64,000 nucleotides of DNA, taken from the NCBI RefSeq assembly GCF_000759715.1, contig NZ_BBLU01000003.1:120298-184297 (forward strand). Reading direction: 5' to 3'. Source of the stretch: Demequina mangrovi. GTDB taxonomy: Bacteria; Actinomycetota; Actinomycetes; Actinomycetales; Demequinaceae. Both the position numbers and the translations under genes were made by a program. Shown here one piece after another: positions 40,889 through 47,577 of this stretch. The notes beneath the pieces were generated by a model, which saw only the letters and a list, made by a program, of their open reading frames with translations, was not told the origin of the DNA and made no database searches. Every line of letters begins with the position of its first letter. Positions within the stretch are counted from its first letter, which is position 1.

Positions 40889-41772
40889 GCGATCACGTCC
40901 AGCGTCACGGGACCGATGACGCCGTCGCGCGGCACCACCGGCTCGCGCACGGTGTCCTCGGCGAGCAGCTCGCCGGTGCCGAGACCGCACGCGTACGGCA
41001 GCTCGGGCACCGCCCGCGCGAGCGCGACGCCGGCCGCGAGGCCCACCGAGGACTCCATCGCGCTCGAGACCACGATCGGGATGCTGTAGCGGTCGACCAC
41101 GTCGAGGCACGCGCGCACCCCGCCCATCGGCGCGACCTTGAGGACCAGGATGTCGGCGGCGCCCGCGCGCATCACCTCGTCGGCGTCGCCGGGGATCCGG
41201 ACGGACTCGTCGGCCGCGACGAGGACGTCGGTACGCCGGCGGACCTCCGCGAGCTCGGCGACGGTGCGGCACGGCTGCTCGACGTACTCGAGGCCCTGTC
41301 CGCCTCCGGCGCGCGCGGCCGCGTCGAGCTCCTTGAGCACGGTGACCGCGGTGTCGACGTCCCACGCGCCGTTCGCGTCGACCCGCACCCTGCCCTCGGG
41401 GCCCAGGGCGATCGCGACCGCCTCGACGCGCCGCGCATCGTCCCTCCAGCCGCCGGTGCCGGCGACCTTGACCTTCGCGGTGGTGCAGCCGCCCGCCTTC
41501 GCGAGCTGGGCGGCACGCCCGCCCGGGAGCTCGGGGACGATGCTGTTGACGGGCACGAGGTCGCGCACCGGCGCGGGCCACTCGCCGCGGGCGGCCTCCA
41601 TCGCGGCCTCCCACCAGCGGGAGGCGCGCTCGGGCGTGTAGTCGTCGAACGGGGAGTACTCGCCCCAGTGGTCCCGTCCGTCCTGGTCCGTACCTCGGAT
41701 GAGGACGCCGTGGCGCTCGGTGACGCCGCGGAAGCGCGTCGACAGCGCGACGCGGAAGGGACGGAACTCCAT
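40885..41772 (-). CDS. menC: o-Succinylbenzoate synthase MenC
   Basis: This 295-residue enolase-superfamily enzyme dehydrates SHCHC to o-succinylbenzoate. The catalytic lysine is in AKVKVAG, with metal ligands Asp in VRVDANGAWD, Glu in EYVEQPCR and Asp in VAADESVR, and the second lysine in LVLKVAPMGG. The upstream box TAGGCT is 6 nt from the ATG (leaderless). It is divergent from menB and shares a mirrored 18-bp promoter sequence with it. Confidence 0.94.
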   Translation of the reverse strand: MEFRPFRVALSTRFRGVTERHGVLIRGTDQDGRDHWGEYSPFDDYTPERASRWWEAAMEAARGEWPAPVRDLVPVNSIVPELPGGRAAQLAKAGGCTTAKVKVAGTGGWRDDARRVEAVAIALGPEGRVRVDANGAWDVDTAVTVLKELDAAARAGGGQGLEYVEQPCRTVAELAEVRRRTDVLVAADESVRIPGDADEVMRAGAADILVLKVAPMGGVRACLDVVDRYSIPIVVSSAMESSVGLAAGVALARAVPELPYACGLGTGELLAEDTVREPVVPRDGVIGPVTLDVIA

Positions 41773-41793
41773 GGCCTCAGCCTAGGGCTCGAC

Positions 41794-41891
41794 TCCCAAT
41801 GACAGATGTGAGGCATGGGGTGGGTGGGACGGGCGGGCCCGGTCCGCCTCGGCCGTCCCCGCTATCACACCCGTCACATCTGTCATTGGGA
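41794..41891. promoter_or_regulatory. Mirrored 18-bp repeats in the menC/menB divergent promoters
   Basis: TCCCAATGACAGATGTGA (41794-41811) and its exact inverted copy TCACATCTGTCATTGGGA (41874-41891) face each other across 62 nt. Each stands about 11-18 nt upstream of a leaderless -10 box (TAGGCT for menC, TACGCT at 41903-41908 for menB), so each covers the -35 region of its gene. This suggests a common regulator of the two men transcription units. Confidence 0.7.
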
Positions 41892-41916
41892 ATCGGCCGC
41901 ACTACGCTCGGGTCCC

Positions 41917-42846
41917 ATGAGCGACATCCCGGCCCAGGTCTCCGACCTCATGGATCCGACGCAGTGGCGCGCGATCGACGGCTTCCCCGACTCGGACATC
42001 ACGTACCACCGGTGGGTGGCGCGCAGCGAGGACGGCGAGCAGGACCTCCCCGCCGTGCGCATCGCCTTCAACCGGCCCGAGGTCCGCAACGCCTTCCGTC
42101 CGCAGACGGTCGACGAGCTCTACCGGGCGATGGACCACGCCCGCATGACCCCCGACGTCGCGGCGATCATCCTCACGGGCAACGGCCCGGCGGCCGATGG
42201 CGTCCACGCGTTCTGCTCCGGAGGCGACCAGCGCATCCGCGGCAAGGACGGCTACCTCTACGAGGGCACCGCGCAGGACGCCCCCGCGTACGGCGGGCGC
42301 CTCCACATCCTCGAGGTGCAGCGCCTCATGCGGCACTCCCCCAAGGTCGTCATCGCGGCCGTCAACGGCTGGGCGGCCGGCGGCGGGCACTCGCTGCATG
42401 TGGTCTCCGACCTCTCGATCGCGAGCCGCGAGCACGCGCGCTTCAAGCAGACGGACGCCAACGTCGGGTCCTTCGACGCGGGCTACGGGTCGGCGCTGCT
42501 CGCCCGCCAGGTGGGCGACAAGCGCGCGCGGGAGATCTTCTTCCTCGCCCGCGAGTACTCGGCGGACGATGCGGAGCGCTGGGGCGGCGTCAACCAGTCC
42601 GTCCCGCACGCCGAGCTCGAGGCGACGGCGCTCGAGTACGCCCGCATCGTCGCGACCAAGTCGCCGCAGGCGATCCGCATGCTGAAGTTCGCCTTCAACC
42701 TTGCCGATGACGGACTCGCGGGACAGCAGGTGTTCGCGGGCGAGGCCACCCGCATGGCCTACATGACGGAGGAGGCGCAGGAGGGACGCGACGCGTTCCT
42801 CGAGCGCCGCGATCCCGACTGGACCCGGTTCCCGTACGCGTACTGA
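41917..42846 (+). CDS. menB: 1,4-Dihydroxy-2-naphthoyl-CoA synthase MenB
   Basis: This 309-residue crotonase-fold enzyme closes the naphthoate ring. AFNRPEVRNAFRPQTVDEL, FCSGGDQRIRGKDGY, AVNGWAAGGGHSLHVVSDL, ANVGSFDAGYGSALLARQVG and the C-terminal RRDPDWTRFPY are typical of actinobacterial MenB. I chose the ATG at 41917 over an upstream in-frame start because it lies 8 nt after TACGCT, as in a leaderless or nearly leaderless promoter, and the longer frame would run through the mirrored operator. Confidence 0.95.
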   Translation: MSDIPAQVSDLMDPTQWRAIDGFPDSDITYHRWVARSEDGEQDLPAVRIAFNRPEVRNAFRPQTVDELYRAMDHARMTPDVAAIILTGNGPAADGVHAFCSGGDQRIRGKDGYLYEGTAQDAPAYGGRLHILEVQRLMRHSPKVVIAAVNGWAAGGGHSLHVVSDLSIASREHARFKQTDANVGSFDAGYGSALLARQVGDKRAREIFFLAREYSADDAERWGGVNQSVPHAELEATALEYARIVATKSPQAIRMLKFAFNLADDGLAGQQVFAGEATRMAYMTEEAQEGRDAFLERRDPDWTRFPYAY

Positions 42847-42880
42847 GGGCCCGACCGCACGACCGCAGGGAGACCGACCG

Positions 42881-43216
42881 ATGACCCGCATGATCCGACG
42901 CGCGACAGCGCTCGCCGGCGCCGTCGCGGCGGCCGCCGCGCTCACCGGCTGCGGCGGCGGGGGCGACACCGTGACCATCGAGCCGGACGACCTCGCGCTC
43001 GACGTCGGCTCGCTGCTGCAGACCCAGGTCGGCGCGGACGCTCCCCCGGCCCTCGACTGCGGGACGGAGACGCTGGAGCTCGGCGAGGGCGACACCGTCG
43101 TGTGCGGGCTCAGCGTCGACGGCGACGACGGCGTCTACGACACCACGGTGACGATCTCCGAGATCAGCGGCACCGCGTACCGCTTCGACGCCGTGGTCGC
43201 GGACGCTCCGCGCTGA
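42881..43216 (+). CDS. Small lipoprotein, DUF4333-like
   Basis: This 111-residue protein has a signal peptide ending in the lipobox LTGC (Cys24), followed by a glycine run. The mature part has two cysteines (LDCGTE, VVCGLS) and beta-strand-rich sequence ending GTAYRFDAVV, similar to the DUF4333 family of actinobacterial cell-surface lipoproteins. It follows menB by 34 nt with GGGAG upstream and may be on the same mRNA. Function unknown. Confidence 0.72.
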   Translation: MTRMIRRATALAGAVAAAAALTGCGGGGDTVTIEPDDLALDVGSLLQTQVGADAPPALDCGTETLELGEGDTVVCGLSVDGDDGVYDTTVTISEISGTAYRFDAVVADAPR

Positions 43217-43233
43217 CGCCGCGCCTCGCGGCG
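43217..43233. terminator. Short GC hairpin between convergent genes
   Basis: CGCCGCG-CCT-CGCGGCG forms a 7-bp stem right after the lipoprotein stop and before the end of the sirtuin gene. No T-tract follows. Confidence 0.5.
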
Positions 43234-43256
43234 CACGGGACGATGCGGGCGACGGC

Positions 43257-43967
43257 TCAGCCCAGCCGCTCCTCGACCAGCGCCGGCACCGCCTCCTCGA
43301 TGGGATCGCGGATGACCAGCGAGGCGTCCCGGTCCCAGGACGTCGGCGACGCGTTGACGATGACCAGCGACGCCCCCGCCGCGAGCGCCTCGCCCGCGAG
43401 CGCGGCGACCGGGTAGACCTGCAGCGTGGTGCCGATCGCGACGAAGGTGTCGCACGTGCGAGCGGCCCGCGAGGCCCTCCTGAGGTCCGCCGAACGCAGC
43501 GCCTCGCCGAAGTACACGACGTCGGGCTTGAGGATCCCTCCGCAGTACGGGCACCGGGGATCCGGCTCGACGACGAGCCGGTCGATGACGTCGCGCGTCG
43601 GGCAGCCGAAGCCGCAGTCCAGGCACGACGTGGTCGCGAGCGCGCCGTGCATCTCCACCACCGCATCGTCCGGCGTCGCGGCTGCCTGGTGCAGCCCGTC
43701 GATGTTCTGGGTGAGCACGTCGCGGCACAGCCCGGCCTCGACGAGGCGTGCGAGCGCACGATGCGCCTCCGCGGGCCGCGCGGACCACGCCGGGTGCGCG
43801 GCCCAGTCGCGCCAGCCCTCCTCGCGCGCGGCGCGCTCGCCGACGAACACGTCGAGCTCGAGCAGCCGCGCGCGCGACGGATCGCGGGTCCAGACGCCGT
43901 CCGGGCCGCGGAAGTCGGGGATCCCGGCCGCAGTCGAGAGCCCGGCGCCGGTGAGGACGGTGATCAC
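43257..43967 (-). CDS. Sirtuin-type NAD-dependent protein deacylase
   Basis: This 236-residue Sir2 protein has GAGLSTAAGIPDFRG (7-21), TQNIDGLH (86-93), the catalytic His107 in EMHG and the zinc cysteines 115, 118, 139 and 142. It removes acyl groups from lysines using NAD+. The GTG start follows CATGAT by 6 nt (leaderless). It is convergent with the lipoprotein gene. Confidence 0.93.
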   Translation of the reverse strand: MITVLTGAGLSTAAGIPDFRGPDGVWTRDPSRARLLELDVFVGERAAREEGWRDWAAHPAWSARPAEAHRALARLVEAGLCRDVLTQNIDGLHQAAATPDDAVVEMHGALATTSCLDCGFGCPTRDVIDRLVVEPDPRCPYCGGILKPDVVYFGEALRSADLRRASRAARTCDTFVAIGTTLQVYPVAALAGEALAAGASLVIVNASPTSWDRDASLVIRDPIEEAVPALVEERLG

Positions 43968-43985
43968 CCGTCCATCATGGACCGC

Positions 43986-45074
43986 TCAGCTGATGGCGAT
44001 GTCGGTGGAGTTGCCGACGCCCGAGCTGGGCACCAGCTCGAACCAGGTCTTGCCCGCCTTGAGCTCGACCTCGTCGCCGTCGAGCGTGGTGAGCACGAAG
44101 GGGTCGAACTGGCCCGCCTTGCTCCACGTGATCGGGATGTACTTGTTCCCCGAGGCGACGTAGCCCTCACCGGACTCGCCCGCGACCAGGGTCTCGGGTA
44201 CCGAGGAGGTCGACGACCCCGAGGTGTAGCGCACCTTGACCCACAGCATCACCACGTTGTCGGCCGTCAGCTGGGTGCCGGCGGAGGTCACGTGGGCCTC
44301 GCCGTCCTCGTAGCGCTCCCACACGCGGTCCGACTTGTTCCAGCGCCACTCGGGGAGCGCGCGCGGCGACATCGTGATGTCGATGAACGAGGCCTTCTCG
44401 CCCTCGAGCTGCGCGGTCGCCTCGGACGCGGGGTAGGCGATCTCCCACTGCGCGTCCGGCGCGTCGGCGTCGGTCTGCTCGAGGAACTTCGCGAGGTAGC
44501 CGTGCAGGTTGTGCGGCGCCGAGCGGGTGCTCGTGCGGTAGAAGCCGTAGTCGCCGCGGTCCTGCGTGATGATCTCCTGGCCCGAGCTCGCGGTCGAGGA
44601 GATGAAGCGCGACTGCGCGCCGGAGAAGATGAGCGGGCCGTCGAACGAGCCCATGATGTTCTTGTCCATCGGCCGCATCGAGCGGATCGGGCCCACCGAC
44701 TCGGGGTACTCGGACTGGAACACCGCGACGAAGCGCGAGATGCCGTACTCGACGTACTCCTCGAAGACCACGTCGGCCTTGTCCAGGTTCTCCTGAGGGC
44801 GCGCGGCCTCGGTGTTCTCGATCTTGATCGACAGCGCCGGGCGGTTCAGCTCCTTCTTGGTCGCGTCGGACGCGTCGACACCGGTGAGGGGCCAGGCCAC
44901 CTCGGGGGTCGGGTCCTCGGGCGCGGGCGGCAGCGCGACGGCGGAGACCGAGGGCTCCGGGGACGCGACGGACACGGTGCTGGTGGGACCGCTCTCGGTG
45001 GCGGGCGAGCAACCGACGAGGGTCAGGGCAGCGGCGGCGGTCGCCGTCGTCGCGGCGGCCAATCGGGTCATCAT
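43986..45074 (-). CDS. DUF3048 (YerB-like) lipoprotein
   Basis: This 362-residue protein has a lipobox LVGC (Cys22) after a short signal peptide. A Ser/Pro/Thr-rich spacer follows, and then a DUF3048 domain: RPALSIKIENTEAARPQ, YVEYGISRFVAVFQS, VGPIRSMRPMD and FSGAQSRF. The C-terminal part (about 240-362) matches the second YerB-type module, ending TWFELVPSSG. The function is unknown; it is exported and membrane-anchored. I chose the ATG at 45074, which follows TAGAAT by 7 nt, over a GTG-like start 24 nt upstream. Its promoter is back to back with that of menE. Confidence 0.85.
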   Translation of the reverse strand: MMTRLAAATTATAAAALTLVGCSPATESGPTSTVSVASPEPSVSAVALPPAPEDPTPEVAWPLTGVDASDATKKELNRPALSIKIENTEAARPQENLDKADVVFEEYVEYGISRFVAVFQSEYPESVGPIRSMRPMDKNIMGSFDGPLIFSGAQSRFISSTASSGQEIITQDRGDYGFYRTSTRSAPHNLHGYLAKFLEQTDADAPDAQWEIAYPASEATAQLEGEKASFIDITMSPRALPEWRWNKSDRVWERYEDGEAHVTSAGTQLTADNVVMLWVKVRYTSGSSTSSVPETLVAGESGEGYVASGNKYIPITWSKAGQFDPFVLTTLDGDEVELKAGKTWFELVPSSGVGNSTDIAIS

Positions 45075-45081
45075 GCCGAGA

Positions 45082-45110
45082 ATTCTAGGTCTGCTCATAG
45101 GGTGGTCCGT
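45082..45110. promoter_or_regulatory. Divergent leaderless promoters of DUF3048 gene and menE
   Basis: ATTCTA (45082-45087) is TAGAAT on the minus strand, 7 nt from the DUF3048 start. TAGGGT (45098-45103) is 7 nt from the menE GTG. Only 36 nt separate the two start codons, so the promoters must overlap. Confidence 0.6.
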
Positions 45111-46121
45111 GTGACATACGCTCGCCTCGACACCGGTGCGGCGCGCGCGATCGCCGACGCGCTCGCCGGCCGCGTCGCCGGGATCGCGGTGGATACCTCG
45201 GGTTCTACGGGCCGCCCGCGCGAGGTGCTGGTCTCGGGCGAGGCGATTCGTGCCGGAGTGTCGCTTTCGTCACGTCGGCTCGGGGGCGACGCCCACCAGC
45301 TGCTCGCGCTCCCGCCGGAGCGCATCGGCGGCGCGCTCGTGATCGCGCGCGCGACCGTCGCGGGCACCGCGCTCGTGCGCATGCCGATGGGACCGTTCAC
45401 GGCTGCCGGCTTCGCCGCCGCCGCGCGTTCCCTGCCGTCGGGACCGCGCCAGGTGTCGCTGGTCCCCACGCAGGTCCGCCGCCTGCTCGCGGACCCCGAG
45501 GGCCGCGACGCGCTCGCCGGCTTCCACGCGGTGCTCGTGGGCGGCGCCGCCCTGCCCGAGCGCGACGCGCCGTCGAACATCGTGCGCACCTACGGCATGA
45601 GCGAGACCGCGGGCGGCTGCGTCTACGACGGCCTCGCGCTCGACGGTGTGGGCCTGCGCATCGCCGACGACGGCCGCGTGATGATCTCCGGACCGACGCT
45701 CGCGGACGGCTACGCGGACGGTCACGGCGCGGACTTCGTCGAGATCGACGGCGAGCGCTGGTTCCGCACGAGCGACCTGGGCGAGCTGCACGACGGCCGG
45801 CTCACGGTGCACGGCCGCGCCGACCATGTCATCAACACCGGCGGCGTCAAGGTGCACCCGCAGCGCATCGAGCTCGCGCTCGAGCGCGCCGGCGCCGCGG
45901 CCGCCGCGGTGGTGGGCCTCCCCGACCCCGAATGGGGCGAACGGGTGGTCGCGGTGGTCGAGGACGGCCCGGACGATGCGGCGCTCGCCGCCGCCGTCGC
46001 CGATCTACCCCCGTACGCGAGGCCCCGGCGCATCGTCCACGTCGACGCGGTGCCCCGCACCGCAGGTGGGAAGATTGACCGGCCGGCCGCGCGTGCGCTG
46101 GCGAGCGAGGAGGACCGATGA
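45111..46121 (+). CDS. menE: o-Succinylbenzoate-CoA ligase MenE
   Basis: This 336-residue acyl-CoA synthetase of the short actinobacterial MenE type has the P-loop DTSGSTGRPREV, the core TYGMSETAGGC, RTSDLGEL and a C-terminal TAGGKIDR with the adenylation lysine. It activates o-succinylbenzoate for MenB. It starts at GTG 45111 after a leaderless -10 box and overlaps menA (ATGA). The 336 residues are near-normal for this branch, which lacks part of the N-terminal domain found in longer ligases. Confidence 0.93.
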   Translation: MTYARLDTGAARAIADALAGRVAGIAVDTSGSTGRPREVLVSGEAIRAGVSLSSRRLGGDAHQLLALPPERIGGALVIARATVAGTALVRMPMGPFTAAGFAAAARSLPSGPRQVSLVPTQVRRLLADPEGRDALAGFHAVLVGGAALPERDAPSNIVRTYGMSETAGGCVYDGLALDGVGLRIADDGRVMISGPTLADGYADGHGADFVEIDGERWFRTSDLGELHDGRLTVHGRADHVINTGGVKVHPQRIELALERAGAAAAAVVGLPDPEWGERVVAVVEDGPDDAALAAAVADLPPYARPRRIVHVDAVPRTAGGKIDRPAARALASEEDR

Positions 46122-46987
46122 CCACGACCGCCGACTGGGTGGCAGGCGCCCGACCCCGGACACTCTGGACCGGCGCGGTCCCCGTGATCGTGGGCTCCGC
46201 CTGCGCGATCGCGGAGGACGGCTTCCAGCTCCTTCCGGCGGTGCTCGCCCTCGGCGTCGCGCTCGCGCTCCAGGTGGGTTCGAACTACGCCAACGACTAC
46301 TCGGACGGGATCCGCGGCACCGACGTCGACCGCATCGGGCCCGAGCGCCTGGTGGCCTCGGGCAAGGCCCTGCCGCGCTCGGTCAAGCTCGCCGCGTACG
46401 CGTCCTTCGCCGTGGGCGCGCTGCTAGGGCTGGCCCTCGTCGTGGTGTCCGGGGTGTGGTGGCTGCTCGCGGTCGGCGCCGTCGCCATCGTGGCGGCCTG
46501 GACCTACACCGGCTCGTCGCGCCCGTACGGCTACGCGGGATTCGGCGAGATCAGCGTCTTCATCTTCTTCGGCCCCGTCGCGACGCTCGGCACGCTGCTG
46601 ACTCAGACCGGGAGCATCACGTTCTACTCGCTGTGGGCCTCGGCGGGCGTGGGGCTCTACGCGGTCGCGCTGCTGCTGGTCAACAACATCCGCGACATCG
46701 AGACGGACGCCCTCGCGGGCAAGCGCACGCTCGCGGTCAAGGTCGGCGAGCTCCGCGCGCGCCAGCTCTTCGCCGGCGCCGTCACGCTGCCGATCGTGTG
46801 CGCGGTGCTCGTCGCGTTCGCGCACCCGTGGGCGCTCATCGCGACGATGGTCGCGCTGCCGTCCGTGGTCATCGCCTTCGGGATGCGCATGGGCGCCGCG
46901 GGCCGGAACTTCGGCGTGATGTTCCAGGGCATCAGCGGCGTCGGGCTCGCGTACGGGCTCCTGCTCGCCGTGGGGATCGCGCTCTAG
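46118..46987 (+). CDS. menA: 1,4-Dihydroxy-2-naphthoate polyprenyltransferase MenA
   Basis: This 289-residue UbiA-family membrane enzyme attaches the prenyl tail. The two Asp-rich motifs are SNYANDYSDGIRGTD near 52-66 and NNIRDIETDALAGKRTL near 190-206, and ARPRTLW is near the N-terminus. About nine helices are present. It is translationally coupled to menE. Its stop overlaps the end of the convergent DUF4229 gene by 4 nt. Confidence 0.94.
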   Translation: MTTTADWVAGARPRTLWTGAVPVIVGSACAIAEDGFQLLPAVLALGVALALQVGSNYANDYSDGIRGTDVDRIGPERLVASGKALPRSVKLAAYASFAVGALLGLALVVVSGVWWLLAVGAVAIVAAWTYTGSSRPYGYAGFGEISVFIFFGPVATLGTLLTQTGSITFYSLWASAGVGLYAVALLLVNNIRDIETDALAGKRTLAVKVGELRARQLFAGAVTLPIVCAVLVAFAHPWALIATMVALPSVVIAFGMRMGAAGRNFGVMFQGISGVGLAYGLLLAVGIAL

Positions 46988-47256
46988 CGGGACCCGTGCG
47001 GGCGCGGGGAGCCGTCGATCTCGGCGTCCTCCTCGGCGTCGGCATCGCGGAGGCCCTTCTCGCTGCGCGAGATCCAGCCGTCCATCTGCGCCTGCGCCTT
47101 GGCCCGCATGCCCGGCAGCACCAGGTACGACACCAGCCACGCCACGACGAAGGCGGCGAGGAACGCGATCACGTCGCGCCAGTTGAAGGCCCAGAGCACG
47201 CCGAGGACGGCGAGGAAGATGCCCGTGCGGGCACCCCAGTACGCGACTACATGCAT
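46984..47256 (-). CDS. Small membrane protein, DUF4229
   Basis: This 90-residue protein has two hydrophobic segments (about 9-25 and 28-48) and then a charged cytoplasmic tail with KAQAQMDGWISRSEKG. The pattern fits DUF4229, often found next to menA in actinobacteria. Function unknown. TACGCT is 6 nt from the ATG (TACGCT-TGACGC-ATG), a leaderless promoter facing that of the next gene. It overlaps menA at the 3' end. Confidence 0.8.
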   Translation of the reverse strand: MHVVAYWGARTGIFLAVLGVLWAFNWRDVIAFLAAFVVAWLVSYLVLPGMRAKAQAQMDGWISRSEKGLRDADAEEDAEIDGSPRPHGSR

Positions 47257-47261
47257 GCGTC

Positions 47262-47281
47262 AAGCGTACGCGGCGTAGGCT
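47262..47281. promoter_or_regulatory. Face-to-face leaderless promoters in a 31-nt gap
   Basis: The start codons at 47256 (minus) and 47288 (plus) are separated by 31 nt that contain both -10 boxes: AGCGTA (47262-47267; TACGCT on the minus strand) and TAGGCT (47276-47281). Any -35 contacts of one promoter must fall in the coding region of the other. Confidence 0.6.
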
Positions 47282-47287
47282 TGTGGG

Positions 47288-47572
47288 ATGCTCAAAGTCC
47301 TTCCGCTGCTCGCTTACATCGGCCTGGTGATCTACGCCCTGTCCGACCTCTGGCAGCGCCCCGACCGTGAGCCGTACGGCGTCTCGCGCGGCCTGTGGAC
47401 CGCGATGATCATCTTCCTGCCGTTCATCGGCGCGCTCGCGTGGATCGTCGTGTCGATGCTGCGGCCGGACAACGGCACGGACCGCCGCTCGGGCCCCGTC
47501 GCGCCCGACGACGACCCCGAGTACCTCGCGTGGCTCCGCGAGCAGACGCGGCGCAAGCGCAAGAGCGGCTGA
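47288..47572 (+). CDS. Small membrane protein with PLDc_N-type domain
   Basis: This 94-residue protein has two hydrophobic segments (4-20 and 37-56) and the RPDREPYGVSRGLWTAMIIF...GALAWIV pattern of the phospholipase D nuclease N-terminal (PLDc_N) membrane domain. The tail is charged (DDDPEYLAWLREQTRRK). It is commonly linked with men genes in actinobacteria. There is no catalytic HKD motif, so it is not a phospholipase itself. TAGGCT lies 6 nt before the ATG. Only 5 nt separate its stop from that of the GH3 gene. Confidence 0.8.
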   Translation: MLKVLPLLAYIGLVIYALSDLWQRPDREPYGVSRGLWTAMIIFLPFIGALAWIVVSMLRPDNGTDRRSGPVAPDDDPEYLAWLREQTRRKRKSG

Positions 47573-47577
47573 GCCCG

